DNA of 64,000 nt from Cohnella silvisoli (GTDB taxonomy: Bacteria; Bacillota; Bacilli; Paenibacillales; Paenibacillaceae): the NCBI RefSeq assembly GCF_021190915.1, contig NZ_JAIOAP010000011.1, positions 1 to 64,000 on the forward strand, read 5' to 3'. Shown one piece after another: positions 17,079-25,772 of the stretch. The translations under genes and the position numbers were made by a program. The notes beneath the pieces are model-generated. The model did not search any database. It saw only the letters and a program-made list of their open reading frames with translations, and was not told the DNA's origin. Numbering within the stretch: the first letter of the stretch is position 1; the number at the start of each line of letters is the position of its first letter.

Positions 17079-18179
17079 ATGAAGAAAAGAGTAGCGGCAA
17101 TCATTACGGAATACTGGGACATCTGCCATGCCGACGTTATTATATCGAAGATGCTGGAAGGCTTTCGCATAGACGGGCGTGCTTATACCTCGACGCTTGA
17201 AATCGTATCCTTCTATGTGGATCAATTCCCGGATAACGATATGAGCCGCGGAATGGCCGCGAAACACGGTATTCCGATATACGGGACGATACGGGATGCG
17301 CTCCTCTGCGGGCAACCGGCTTTTGATCTGGACGGCATTATTCTAATAGGTGAGCATGGCGATTATCCCGATAACGAAATTGGACAAACCTTATACCCGC
17401 GACGCCGATTTTTCGAACAATGCCTGGAAGTGATGCTTGAAGCTGGCCGCGTCGTTCCCGTATTCACCGATAAAGGGTTTGCAGTCGTGCATGAGGATAT
17501 CGAATGGATGTATGAACAGATCAAGCGCCATAACATCCCTTTCATGTCCAGTTCCGTTGTGCCTTACTCCCCGCAGCGGCCAGCCGAAAAGCCGTTCCCG
17601 AATGGCGCTCCGCTGCACAAAATGTTCGGATTCTCATATGGTCCGGTCGAGCGATATATCTATCATACGCTGGAAATGATGCAGTCGATTGCCGAAGAAC
17701 GGGCATATGGCGAGTCGGGGATTCGCAGTGTCAAGGCGTATAAGGACGACGAGGCGATAGGACGGCTGCTGTCCGACGATTGGAATGGTTTATACCGGGC
17801 GTTGGGCGGATTTATCAATCTGCGCGATCTGGATGCTTTTCCGAGCGAAGTTAAGGATCCTGTATTCCTAGAGGTGGAATATGTGGATGGTCTGAGGTCG
17901 GGTGTGTTTATGGGCAATCCGGAAGTCGTAACGTTCGCCGCCGCCTATCAAGCGTATGAAGAGGAAGCGCCGATCTGCAAGGAGTTTGTGCTGCAAGGGC
18001 AAAAGCCGTATATCCATTTCGCGCGGCTGGTGCTTGAGATTGAGAAGTTTATTCATACAGGTCGGGCGCCGCACGCAGTCGAACGTTCGCTGCTTACGAC
18101 CGGAGCTCTTGATGCCTGCATGCGCTCGCTTCATAGTGGTAAAGCCGTCGATACGGAGTACTTAAACATTAAATATTGA
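17079..18179 (+). CDS. Uncharacterised dehydrogenase-like protein
   Basis: 366 residues with no recognised name. Conserved-looking blocks are 'AAIITEYWDICHADVIISKM', 'DMSRGMAAKHGIPIYGTIRD', 'GIILIGEHGDYPDNEIGQ', 'YPRRRFFE' and the C-terminal 'VERSLLTTGALDACM'. The second and last resemble the Gfo/Idh/MocA layout, in which an N-terminal nucleotide-fold domain precedes a domain ending near bound substrate. However, there is no clear GxGxxG, because the N-terminal Gly motif is missing. The chosen start is ATG 17079 after AAAAAGGAGTGG. It is the last gene of the operon. Confidence 0.7.
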   Translation: MKKRVAAIITEYWDICHADVIISKMLEGFRIDGRAYTSTLEIVSFYVDQFPDNDMSRGMAAKHGIPIYGTIRDALLCGQPAFDLDGIILIGEHGDYPDNEIGQTLYPRRRFFEQCLEVMLEAGRVVPVFTDKGFAVVHEDIEWMYEQIKRHNIPFMSSSVVPYSPQRPAEKPFPNGAPLHKMFGFSYGPVERYIYHTLEMMQSIAEERAYGESGIRSVKAYKDDEAIGRLLSDDWNGLYRALGGFINLRDLDAFPSEVKDPVFLEVEYVDGLRSGVFMGNPEVVTFAAAYQAYEEEAPICKEFVLQGQKPYIHFARLVLEIEKFIHTGRAPHAVERSLLTTGALDACMRSLHSGKAVDTEYLNIKY

Positions 18180-18198
18180 ACATTTGGAAAAATAATAG

Positions 18199-18232
18199 CG
18201 GGGGTTGTCCTGAGAATAAGGGGCAGCCCCCG
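18199..18232 (+). terminator. Hairpin after the five-gene catabolic operon
   Basis: CGGGGGTTGTCC (18199-18210) pairs with GGGGCAGCCCCCG (18220-18232), with G-U pairs and about a 9-base loop. It lies 20 bp after the stop at 18179. There is no T-tract, so it may be a 3'-end stabiliser or a partial terminator rather than a strong stop. Confidence 0.45.
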
Positions 18233-18339
18233 TACTCTATTCCTAAATATCAGTTAAAAAATAATCACAAAAGTATAAATTGTTGCCTATTTAAGCTTCT
18301 CTGTTATTCCTATAATTTTATTGTGGAGTGTGACGAACG

Positions 18340-19098
18340 ATGAATTCATTAAGCTTGCAAGATAAAGTCATTCTCATTACCGGAGCACTGGGTGACGGCG
18401 GGGCGGGGGCGATTAAGCTTTTCCTGAAGAAGGGGGCTTCAATTGCCGCAACCGACCTGAAGTCCATCGATAAGTTCCCGGAATGGGAAGTTTTGCAGAA
18501 GCAATACGGAAGCGATCGTATGTACTACATGGAGTCAGACTTTACGAACGAGGATCAAGTGCAATCCGTCATGGAGGGGGTCGATCGATATTTCGGCAGG
18601 CTGAACGGAGCCTATCATAACGTTTATGCGAATCCCTCGCTCAGCATAGCTGAGATGTCCATGCAGGATTGGGAGCAATCGCTCCGGGGAACGTTAACAA
18701 GCGCATTTCTTATGTGCAAGTATGCAGCGCAATTAATGATCGCATCGGGAGGGGGATCCATCGTTAACACTTCTTCCATTCTGGGCACGAAACCAAGTGG
18801 CGCCAATGCCTCTTACGGCGCTGGGAAAGCGGGAATGGAGCAGCTAACGAGATATGCTGCCGTTGAATATGCGAAATACGGCATTCGCGTGAACGCGGTT
18901 GTTCCAGGCGACTTCAAGGGCGAGCAGTTGCTCGCAACGATGCCGCCTTCGCATTTCGAGGAGATGAGAGCCATAACGTTGATAGGAAGAAGCGGAACGA
19001 CGGATGAAATTAATGAAGTGGCAGCGTTCTTGTTATCCGACGCGGCTACCTATGTGACCGGTTCGATGTATCCGGTTAACGGGGGATTATGGATATAA
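18340..19098 (+). CDS. SDR family oxidoreductase
   Basis: 252 residues, NAD(P)-dependent short-chain dehydrogenase. The catalytic Ser is in 'VNTSSILG', and the YxxxK pair is in 'YGAGKAGMEQLTR'. The C-terminal 'GSMYPVNGGL' closes the classical fold. The cofactor loop reads 'TGALGDGGAGAI', where the usual TGxxxGxG is altered (Asp in place of the middle Gly), so the cofactor or fold may vary. ATG 18340 has a weak GTGGAG site. It lies 160 bp after the operon, which suggests its own promoter but probably the same pathway. Confidence 0.88.
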   Translation: MNSLSLQDKVILITGALGDGGAGAIKLFLKKGASIAATDLKSIDKFPEWEVLQKQYGSDRMYYMESDFTNEDQVQSVMEGVDRYFGRLNGAYHNVYANPSLSIAEMSMQDWEQSLRGTLTSAFLMCKYAAQLMIASGGGSIVNTSSILGTKPSGANASYGAGKAGMEQLTRYAAVEYAKYGIRVNAVVPGDFKGEQLLATMPPSHFEEMRAITLIGRSGTTDEINEVAAFLLSDAATYVTGSMYPVNGGLWI

Positions 19099-19109
19099 GG
19101 ATGTAAAAA

Positions 19110-19137
19110 GCCCTAGCGGGTAATTTCCCGCAGGGCT
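19110..19137. terminator. Bidirectional terminator between SDR and TIGR01777-type gene
   Basis: AGCCCTAGCGGG and TCCCGCAGGGCT form a strong inverted repeat around a 4-5 base loop. An A-run before it (19105-19109) supplies a U-tract for the minus-strand gene, whose TAG stop lies inside the 5' arm. The gene ends face each other. Confidence 0.65.
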
Positions 19138-20018
19138 CCTTCAAGTTTAGGAAAGGCAAAGACAAATCCATGTTCCAATGCTTTGCGAGGCATTGCTTTC
19201 TGTCCGAAGAGCACTAACGTGCTCATCTCCCCCAGTATAGACCGGAGTAAAACGGCAGGTACGGGAAACCAATGCGGGCGGCGGGTTACTTTTCCGAGAA
19301 TTCTTCCAAACTCGTCGTTGGACACCGGGTCGGGTGCGACAGCGTTAACCGGGCCTGAAATTGCGGGATTATCCAGACAGAAGAGAATGAGAGAAACCAT
19401 GTCCTGAAGATGAATCCAGGGCAAACCTTGTTTTCCGTTACCCATGCGTCCCCCGCCGAACAATCGATAGGGCAGATGAATGAGCGGAAAGGCGCCGCCC
19501 TCGCGCGCACAGACGAGTCCGATTCTCAGCTTTACCAAGCGCCGAACCGGAATTCGATCCGCGGCCTTTTCCCATTCAACGACGGTTGTTCCGAGAAAAT
19601 CGGCAGGTCTCGCGGATGAACTTTCGTCAAACACCTGCTCTCCCGAATGCCCGTACAAAGAAATTCCCGAAGCGTTAACGACGACATTAGGCGGCGAGTT
19701 CATTCGCCCTAGATTATCGGCAATGTTTGCTGCTGCTTCTATGCGGGAGGATAGAATTCGTTCTTTAGCCTTCTCGCTCCATCTCTGGTTAATGGATTCT
19801 CCAGCTAGATTAACGATACCGTCAATGTCACCCATTCGATTCGCATCGGATTTCCATTCCGCCCAAGTCACATAATGCGGGTGGGGAAGGGTGGCATCAT
19901 AAGGAGGCTTTACGGGTACTGTTCTCGTAACAATCCACACTTCATCCCCGCGGGATAACAAAGCTTGCGTCAGCGCTTTTCCGATGAATCCCGTACCGCC
20001 GCACAGCATTAGGCGCAT
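19113..20018 (-). CDS. TIGR01777 family NAD-dependent epimerase-like protein
   Basis: 301 residues. The N-terminal Rossmann motif 'MLCGGTGFIGKALTQALLSR' (GxxGxxG), then 'IVNLAGESINQRWSEKAKERILSSRI', 'VVNASGISLYGHSGEQVFDE' and 'LPWIHLQDMVSLILF' are hallmarks of this family (YfcH-like, function unknown). The start ATG 20018 is chosen because GAGGAGGGG lies four bases upstream; an ATG 15 bases further upstream is less likely. It starts about 20 bp after the end of the lipoprotein gene and may be co-transcribed with it. Confidence 0.85.
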   Translation of the reverse strand: MRLMLCGGTGFIGKALTQALLSRGDEVWIVTRTVPVKPPYDATLPHPHYVTWAEWKSDANRMGDIDGIVNLAGESINQRWSEKAKERILSSRIEAAANIADNLGRMNSPPNVVVNASGISLYGHSGEQVFDESSSARPADFLGTTVVEWEKAADRIPVRRLVKLRIGLVCAREGGAFPLIHLPYRLFGGGRMGNGKQGLPWIHLQDMVSLILFCLDNPAISGPVNAVAPDPVSNDEFGRILGKVTRRPHWFPVPAVLLRSILGEMSTLVLFGQKAMPRKALEHGFVFAFPKLEGALREITR

Positions 20019-20038
20019 TGCGCCCCTCCTCACATGAC

Positions 20039-20452
20039 TTACTCTTTATCGATCGAAACGATGGTCAGCTGTTTGACTTCTTTGCCGTCTACGTCCAACA
20101 TTTCTTCGGTGAATTGAAATTTAACTTTCGTTCCTTCTTTCCACGGCTCAACCTTATCAGCTATCTCAGGACTGATTTGGAAAGCGGTCGGACCGTCTGC
20201 TGTTTGAATCTCAAGCGAATGGGTATCTTGGAGACCGTTGTATTCACCCGTAGAATTCTGAACTTCAGGAGAAGCGGAAGGGCTTGCGCTCTCGGTTTCA
20301 GGAGCTGAGCTCGCGCTCGGGCTTGCCGAAACGGAAGGACTGGCGGATGGAGAAGCATCGGAATTGTTATTGTTGCTGCAAGCCGTTCCCATTAGGACCA
20401 GAGTAAGTACGGCAACGCTCATTACCATAGCCGTCTTGTTGTTTTTCTTCAT
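20039..20452 (-). CDS. Small secreted lipoprotein, Ser/Pro-rich linker
   Basis: 137 residues with a lipoprotein signal peptide: basic start MKKNNK, hydrophobic core, lipobox 'LMGTAC' with Cys near 25. A low-complexity stretch of Ser, Pro, Ala and Glu follows (about 30-66, with 'SPSASPSVSASPSAS'). The folded domain from about 70 to 137 contains 'FQISPEIADKVEPWKEGTKV'. No function is known. A GGAGGT site lies before the ATG on the minus strand, suggesting good translation. It is likely anchored to the outer face of the membrane. Confidence 0.75.
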   Translation of the reverse strand: MKKNNKTAMVMSVAVLTLVLMGTACSNNNNSDASPSASPSVSASPSASSAPETESASPSASPEVQNSTGEYNGLQDTHSLEIQTADGPTAFQISPEIADKVEPWKEGTKVKFQFTEEMLDVDGKEVKQLTIVSIDKE

Positions 20453-20534
20453 TATGACTTACACCTCCTATGAGGTTAGACGAATGAAAGCAGTAAAGGT
20501 TTCGTTTTTTTAAGGACAAGCCAATGCCCGGATC

Positions 20535-20969
20535 TCATCTAAACAGGTGGTTATACGCGGAATAATCGATCTGGTTTTTCTCCAGAAAGTCCTTTAGACT
20601 GCGGTGATCCCGAGCGGGAGTCGCCCGAATATAGCCTTCGATGCAATGAGCGCTCGTGACTTCGGAAGCGCCGCTTTCGACGGCTAGTTGGCCGATCTTG
20701 GCCGCGATGGAATGACTGGCAATGTCCCGGAATGGACCGGGGACAGGGGAAACGAGCTTATGCAGCATTTCCTTCGATTCTTCCGTCCACAACTCTCGGC
20801 TGCGCTCTACCCAATAATTTTGCCAATCGAGTTTCGATTTCCCGTCTCTCTGCGGCAATACTTTCAAAAACTTGCGGAACATGAAAAATCCGCCTACGCT
20901 CATAAACAAGATTAGCACGACGGTCCAAAACCAGATGAAATACATAAACCAATCCGGCGCGGATTTCAT
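20535..20969 (-). CDS. DUF2621-like membrane protein
   Basis: A 144-residue protein with one N-terminal membrane helix ('WFMYFIWFWTVVLILFMSVG') and a cytoplasmic or wall-facing domain containing 'WVERSRELWTEESKEMLHKL' and 'AHCIEGYIRATPARDHRSLK'. This resembles the Bacillales DUF2621 family (function unknown). The start ATG 20969 is chosen because GAGGTG lies six bases upstream; ATG 20975 would be too close. A perfect TATAAT for this gene lies at 20995-20990. Confidence 0.65.
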   Translation of the reverse strand: MKSAPDWFMYFIWFWTVVLILFMSVGGFFMFRKFLKVLPQRDGKSKLDWQNYWVERSRELWTEESKEMLHKLVSPVPGPFRDIASHSIAAKIGQLAVESGASEVTSAHCIEGYIRATPARDHRSLKDFLEKNQIDYSAYNHLFR

Positions 20970-20989
20970 AAACATCACCTCATTCTGAA

Positions 20990-21018
20990 ATTATATCTCA
21001 TTTCTAGATTTATTTCGA
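20990..21018 (-). promoter_or_regulatory. Candidate promoter of the DUF2621-like gene
   Basis: On the minus strand TCGAAA (21018-21013) and TATAAT (20995-20990) are separated by 17 bp. The start codon is about 20 bp further. Confidence 0.5.
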
Positions 21019-21105
21019 CGTTCGCGATACAATAAGAAATGATTGCGAAAATAGGCCCCCATAACGCATTCGGGGTACGGAGCGGAATACGAAAGGAGCA
21101 ATTAT

Positions 21106-22236
21106 ATGTTGAAGATTGGATCACACGTATCTTTTTCCGACACAGGATTGTTGAATGCAGCTAATGAGGCAGTATCATACGGTTCCGGCACATTCATGAT
21201 TTACACGGGAGCACCGCAAAATACCCGCCGAAAACCGATTGAGGATTTATACATCCCTCAAGGCAAAGAAGTGATGGCGGCCAACGGTATTGGCGAAATC
21301 GTCGTACATGCCCCTTACATCGTTAATCTTGGCTCTTATAAGGATGATACTTATCGGCTTGCCGTCGATTTCCTTCAAGAGGAAATTCGCCGTACGGACA
21401 AAATCGGCGTGAAGAACATCGTCCTGCATCCGGGTGCGTATACGGATAAGGATGCGGAATACGGCATCGCCCGAATTGCCGAAGGACTGAACGAAGTGCT
21501 GGAAGGAACGAAGGAGACTGACGTCAACATTGCGCTTGAGACGATGGCTGGGAAAGGCACGGAAATCGGGCGCAGCTTCGAGGAACTGGCGCAAATTATT
21601 GAGCGAGTTCATCTAAATGGTCGCTTGACGGTATGTATGGATACATGCCACATCCACGACGCGGGTTATGACATCGTTGGAGATATTGATGGTGTGCTTC
21701 GTAAGTTCGACGAAATCGTCGGTTTGGATCGTATTGCGGTCGTACACGTGAATGACAGCAAAAATCCGGTAGGCGCCGGTAAAGACCGGCATGCCCCAAT
21801 CGGTTCAGGTTGGATCGGTTATGAGGGCATTGCAGGTGTAGTCGGGCATGAGCTTCTTAAGGACAAGCCGTTCATTCTCGAAACCCCTTGGATCGGCAAA
21901 AAAGAGGCGACGGAGCGTCCGATGTACGAGGCGGAAATCGCGATGTTAAGCGGCAATACTGCGGAGCGGTTCGGCGGGGAGTTCCTTGAAGACGTGGAAC
22001 GTTTGCATTATTTCTTCGATAAAGTAGGAATTGAATCCCGTTTATACGTACTGAATACTTGGGAATTGCTTAAATCCGATGCCAAAGCAAGAAAAGCGGA
22101 TCCGCGTGAACCGATGGAACGGCTCTACGATATGCTGATGGAGCAACGCGTTTTGTCAGGCGAGCTTAGCGAAGAAGCGGTTAATCAACGTCTGCTAGGT
22201 TTCCTTGCAGGGCAGGAATGGCTTTCTAGTTTATAA
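21106..22236 (+). CDS. nfo: Endonuclease IV (AP endonuclease) with C-terminal extension
   Basis: Cleaves DNA 5' to abasic sites in base-excision repair. Metal ligands are in place: 'VHAPYIVN', 'IVLHPGAY', 'IALETMAG', '[14 protein letters not shown]', 'VVHVNDSK', '[13 protein letters not shown]' and 'FILETPW'. The core ends near residue 275. Another 100 residues follow, ending in '[14 protein letters not shown]', which makes this 376-residue protein longer than the usual 280-300. The added domain is helical and unnamed. ATG 21106 follows GAAAGGAGC. Confidence 0.95.
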   Translation: MLKIGSHVSFSDTGLLNAANEAVSYGSGTFMIYTGAPQNTRRKPIEDLYIPQGKEVMAANGIGEIVVHAPYIVNLGSYKDDTYRLAVDFLQEEIRRTDKIGVKNIVLHPGAYTDKDAEYGIARIAEGLNEVLEGTKETDVNIALETMAGKGTEIGRSFEELAQIIERVHLNGRLTVCMDTCHIHDAGYDIVGDIDGVLRKFDEIVGLDRIAVVHVNDSKNPVGAGKDRHAPIGSGWIGYEGIAGVVGHELLKDKPFILETPWIGKKEATERPMYEAEIAMLSGNTAERFGGEFLEDVERLHYFFDKVGIESRLYVLNTWELLKSDAKARKADPREPMERLYDMLMEQRVLSGELSEEAVNQRLLGFLAGQEWLSSL

Positions 22237-22267
22237 GGCGTAGTGTTATGCAGAGAGGAAGAAAAGA

Positions 22268-23167
22268 ATGAGTCACAGTTATGAACCCCAGGAGATCAAC
22301 CGCAGGGAAGACAAGAGCATCCGGGCTCGCATGTTGATTTCCTGTCCTGACCGAGCCGGAATCGTGGCGGCTGTGTCGCAGTTTCTATACGAACAGGGCG
22401 CGAATATCGTACAGTCCGATCAATATACGATGGACCCGGAAGGCGGCATGTTCTTCATGCGGATCGAATTCGATCTGCAGGAATTAGAGCAGCGGCTGTC
22501 TTCGCTTCAAGAGGATTTTACCCGCGTTGCGGACCGTTTCTCCATGCGCTGGAGCATTTTCCGCGCTGCTAGACGCAAGAGAATCGCGATCTTCGTATCG
22601 AAGGAAGACCATTGTTTGGTTGAACTGCTATGGCAATGGCAAGCGGGAGACTTGGATGCGGAAATCAGCATGGTGATAAGCAACCATGACGATATGAGGA
22701 GCCTGGTCGAATCATTCGGCATCCCTTATCATCATGTTCCGGTCACGGCGGAAACCAAGTCTGAAGCCGAGCAGAAGCAACGGGAATTGACTGCCGGAAA
22801 AATCGATCTCATCGTACTGGCGAGATACATGCAAATCGTATCTCCGAAGTTTATCGAGCAGTATCATAATCGGATCATCAATATCCATCACTCCTTCCTC
22901 CCGGCTTTTGTTGGAGGCAAGCCTTATCAGCAAGCCTATAATCGCGGAGTAAAGCTGATTGGCGCAACGGCGCATTACGTAACGGAAGAGCTGGATGGCG
23001 GGCCGATTATCGAGCAGGATGTACAGCGGGTAAGTCACCGTGATAACGTTAATGAACTGAAGCGGATGGGACGCCATATTGAACGGATTGTTCTTGCACG
23101 CGCAGTCAAGTGGCATGTGGAAGATCGGTTGCTCGTTTATCAGAATAAAACCGTTGCTTTCGTGTAG
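22268..23167 (+). CDS. purU: Formyltetrahydrofolate deformylase
   Basis: Hydrolyses 10-formyl-THF to formate and THF, balancing one-carbon pools. 299 residues. The N-terminal ACT domain (about 20-95) starts 'ARMLISCPDRAGIVAAVSQF'. The formyltransferase domain follows with the active-site region 'IINIHHSFLPAFVGGKPYQQ' and 'GATAHYVTEELDGGPIIEQD', giving the Asn, His and Asp triad. ATG 22268 follows AGAGGAAGAAAAG. It lies 31 bp after the endonuclease IV gene and may be co-transcribed with it. Confidence 0.93.
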   Translation: MSHSYEPQEINRREDKSIRARMLISCPDRAGIVAAVSQFLYEQGANIVQSDQYTMDPEGGMFFMRIEFDLQELEQRLSSLQEDFTRVADRFSMRWSIFRAARRKRIAIFVSKEDHCLVELLWQWQAGDLDAEISMVISNHDDMRSLVESFGIPYHHVPVTAETKSEAEQKQRELTAGKIDLIVLARYMQIVSPKFIEQYHNRIINIHHSFLPAFVGGKPYQQAYNRGVKLIGATAHYVTEELDGGPIIEQDVQRVSHRDNVNELKRMGRHIERIVLARAVKWHVEDRLLVYQNKTVAFV

Positions 23168-23191
23168 TATACCACTTGTACGGACATGTAA

Positions 23192-23220
23192 TGGCAATCC
23201 CAAAATGTCCATGTTACAAT
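23192..23220 (+). promoter_or_regulatory. Candidate promoter of tkt
   Basis: TGGCAA (23192-23197) and TACAAT (23215-23220) with 17 bp between them. An inverted repeat GGACAT (23182-23187) / ATGTCC (23205-23210) spans the -35, so it could be an operator. Confidence 0.4.
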
Positions 23221-23322
23221 GTACAGGATAAATTAAACAGGTTCAATTGTGGTTATTACTGTACGATTCACGGCGAAAGTATCCGGAACGTACGTGAATA
23301 GAATTGAGGAGGTTTTTTTTCA

Positions 23323-25335
23323 ATGACTTTCAGCAACAATGCGATTGATCAATTATCGATAACAACGATCCGTACGCTTTCAATCGATGCCATCGAGAAA
23401 GCTAAATCCGGTCATCCGGGCATGCCGATGGGGTCCGCTCCGATGGGCTACCAATTGTTCGCCAAGACGATGAAGCATAATCCTTCCCGTCCTCAGTGGA
23501 TCGACCGCGACCGTTTTGTTTTGTCGGCAGGTCATGGTTCGATGCTGTTGTACTCTTTGCTTCATCTGAGCGGTTACGACTTGCCGCTAGAGGAGCTTAA
23601 AAACTTCCGTCAATGGGGCTCTTTAACACCGGGACATCCCGAATTCGGACATACGGCAGGCGTTGATGCGACAACCGGCCCGCTCGGCCAAGGAATCGCG
23701 ATGGCTGTCGGCATGGCAATAGCTGAAGCGCAGCTATCTTCTACTTACAATCGCGAAGGCTACGATATCATTAACCACTTTACTTACTCCATCTGCGGAG
23801 ACGGAGATTTAATGGAAGGAATATCCTCCGAAGCTGCATCGATGGCGGGTCATATGAAGCTGGGCAAACTGGTTGTCCTATACGATTCCAATGACATTTC
23901 CCTCGATGGAGAGCTGAATCTGTCGTTCTCCGAGAACGTAGGCAAACGTTTTGAAGCCTATGGTTGGCAGTATTTGCGCGTAGAGGACGGCAACGATCTC
24001 GGCGCATTGGCGAAGGCGATTGAGGAAGCTCAAGCGGACGTCAGCAAACCGACGTTGATCGAAGTAAAAACGGTCATCGGTTTCGGTTCTCCGAACAAGG
24101 GCGGCAAAGGCGGACACCTAGGCCCGCACGGTTCCCCTCTCGGAACGGACGAAGCAAAATTAACAAAAAACTTCTATGAATGGCAGCATGAAGATTTCTT
24201 TGTACCAGAAGAAGTTCGTACTCATTTCGCTGCAGTGAAACAAGCAGGCGAACAAGCGAATGCGGCTTGGGATGCTCTGTTTGCGAAATATAAAGCCGCC
24301 CATCCTGAGTTGGCCGCCCAATTCGAGGGCGCGCTTTCCCGTGAATTGCCAAGTGGCTGGGATGCCGATCTGCCGGTCTATTCAACTTCCGACAAGCCTC
24401 TATCTACTCGCGTTGCATCGGGTAATGCATTGAACGGATTGGCTAAGAACGTTCCTTACTTAGTCGGAGGATCCGCGGATTTGGAAAGCTCGACGATGAC
24501 ACATTTGAAAGGTCTTCCGCTATTCAAGCCAGGCAGTTATGATGGCCGGAACATCTACTTCGGCGTTCGCGAATTCGGAATGGCTGCCGCCATGAACGGA
24601 ATCATGCTGCATGGCGGATTAAAAGTATACGGCGGTACGTTCTTCGTATTCACCGACTACCTCCGCCCTGCGGTTCGTCTAGCTTCGATTATGGGTCTTC
24701 CGGTCGTATACGTGTTGACGCATGACAGTATCGCAGTCGGCGAAGACGGTCCTACGCATGAGCCGATCGAGCAACTGGCTTCGATTCGTATTATCCCGGG
24801 ACTAACGGTTATTCGTCCGGCTGATGGCAACGAAACGTCCGCTGCTTGGGCGTACGCGCTGCAAAACAATGATAATCCGGTTGCGTTGGTATTGACGCGC
24901 CAAAACTTGCCGATTCTCGAAGGAACGGCGTCCGCCCGCGACAATTTATCCAAAGGCGGGTATATCGTATCCGAAGCGGCGAACGGTCAGCCGCAAGGTA
25001 TCTTAATCGCGACGGGCTCGGAAGTTCAGCTTGCCGTCGCTTCCCAGAAAGCATTGGCGGAGAAAGGCGTTCACGTTCGCGTCGTCAGCTTGCCAAGCTT
25101 CGATCTGTTCGAGAAGCAAGACCAAAGCTACAAGGATAGCGTCCTGCCTAAAGCAATCAAAGCCCGTCTTGCAATCGAGATGGCTCATCCGTTCGGTTGG
25201 GAGCGTTATGTCGGAGATAGCGGCGCCGTTGTCGGCATCACGACTTTCGGAGCATCCGCGCCGGGCGATCGCGTCATTCAAGAATATGGCTTCACGGTAG
25301 ATAACGTGGTAGCTCAATTCAATAAATTGCTGTAA
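23323..25335 (+). CDS. tkt: Transketolase
   Basis: TPP-dependent enzyme of the non-oxidative pentose phosphate pathway. The 670-residue length is normal. The N-terminal domain has '[12 protein letters not shown]' and the thiamine-pyrophosphate motif '[20 protein letters not shown]' with Asp/Asn following. The middle pyrimidine domain contains the transketolase signature '[17 protein letters not shown]'. The C-terminal domain begins near 540 ([20 protein letters not shown]). ATG 23323 follows GAGGAGGTTTTTTTTC. Neighbours purU and ppnP share nucleotide and one-carbon metabolism. Confidence 0.97.
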   Translation: MTFSNNAIDQLSITTIRTLSIDAIEKAKSGHPGMPMGSAPMGYQLFAKTMKHNPSRPQWIDRDRFVLSAGHGSMLLYSLLHLSGYDLPLEELKNFRQWGSLTPGHPEFGHTAGVDATTGPLGQGIAMAVGMAIAEAQLSSTYNREGYDIINHFTYSICGDGDLMEGISSEAASMAGHMKLGKLVVLYDSNDISLDGELNLSFSENVGKRFEAYGWQYLRVEDGNDLGALAKAIEEAQADVSKPTLIEVKTVIGFGSPNKGGKGGHLGPHGSPLGTDEAKLTKNFYEWQHEDFFVPEEVRTHFAAVKQAGEQANAAWDALFAKYKAAHPELAAQFEGALSRELPSGWDADLPVYSTSDKPLSTRVASGNALNGLAKNVPYLVGGSADLESSTMTHLKGLPLFKPGSYDGRNIYFGVREFGMAAAMNGIMLHGGLKVYGGTFFVFTDYLRPAVRLASIMGLPVVYVLTHDSIAVGEDGPTHEPIEQLASIRIIPGLTVIRPADGNETSAAWAYALQNNDNPVALVLTRQNLPILEGTASARDNLSKGGYIVSEAANGQPQGILIATGSEVQLAVASQKALAEKGVHVRVVSLPSFDLFEKQDQSYKDSVLPKAIKARLAIEMAHPFGWERYVGDSGAVVGITTFGASAPGDRVIQEYGFTVDNVVAQFNKLL

Positions 25336-25355
25336 TAAGGGAGCCGGGGAATTCG

Positions 25356-25670
25356 ATGTCACAGTACAACAATGTTTCCGTAGTTAAGAAGGCTAACGTA
25401 TACTTCGAAGGCAAAGTAACGAGCCGTACGGTTCTGTTCGAAGACGGAACGAAAGTAACGCTCGGCATTATGCTTCCGGGCGAGTACGAATTCGGTACCG
25501 CACAGAAGGAAATTATGGATATCCAAGCGGGAGAGCTTTCCGTTCTGCTTCCGGGCAATGAGGAATGGCTGGAAATCACCGAGCCGACGGAATTCGAGGT
25601 GCCTGCTAACGCCAGCTTTAAGCTGAAAGTTAAGACGGTAACGGATTATATTTGCTCGTATTTAGATTAA
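25356..25670 (+). CDS. ppnP: Pyrimidine/purine nucleoside phosphorylase (PpnP, DUF1255)
   Basis: A 104-residue cupin-fold protein. The family phosphorolyses several nucleosides to base and ribose-1-P. The start 'NVSVVKKANVYFEGKVTSRT' and the blocks 'LGIMLPGEYEFGTAQKEIMD' and 'FEVPANASFKLKVKTVTDYI' match it closely. It starts 20 bp after tkt with GGGAGCCGGGG, and is probably co-transcribed. This fits, since ribose-1-P enters the pentose phosphate pathway. Confidence 0.92.
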   Translation: MSQYNNVSVVKKANVYFEGKVTSRTVLFEDGTKVTLGIMLPGEYEFGTAQKEIMDIQAGELSVLLPGNEEWLEITEPTEFEVPANASFKLKVKTVTDYICSYLD

Positions 25671-25700
25671 CCGGTATTTAGCAATACGGTCGTGAAGAAC

Positions 25701-25745
25701 ACGCCGTCTGAACTCCTTTAAGGAGGGATCAGGCGGCGTTTTTGT
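25701..25745 (+). terminator. Intrinsic terminator after tkt-ppnP
   Basis: A long hairpin runs from ACGCCGTCTGA (25701) to the matching TCAGGCGGCGT (25729-25739), with an inner CTCCTT/AGGAG stem, followed by a T-rich stretch to 25745. Confidence 0.85.
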
Positions 25746-25772
25746 ATTTAAATGCCCAAAGGAGGAAATCAG

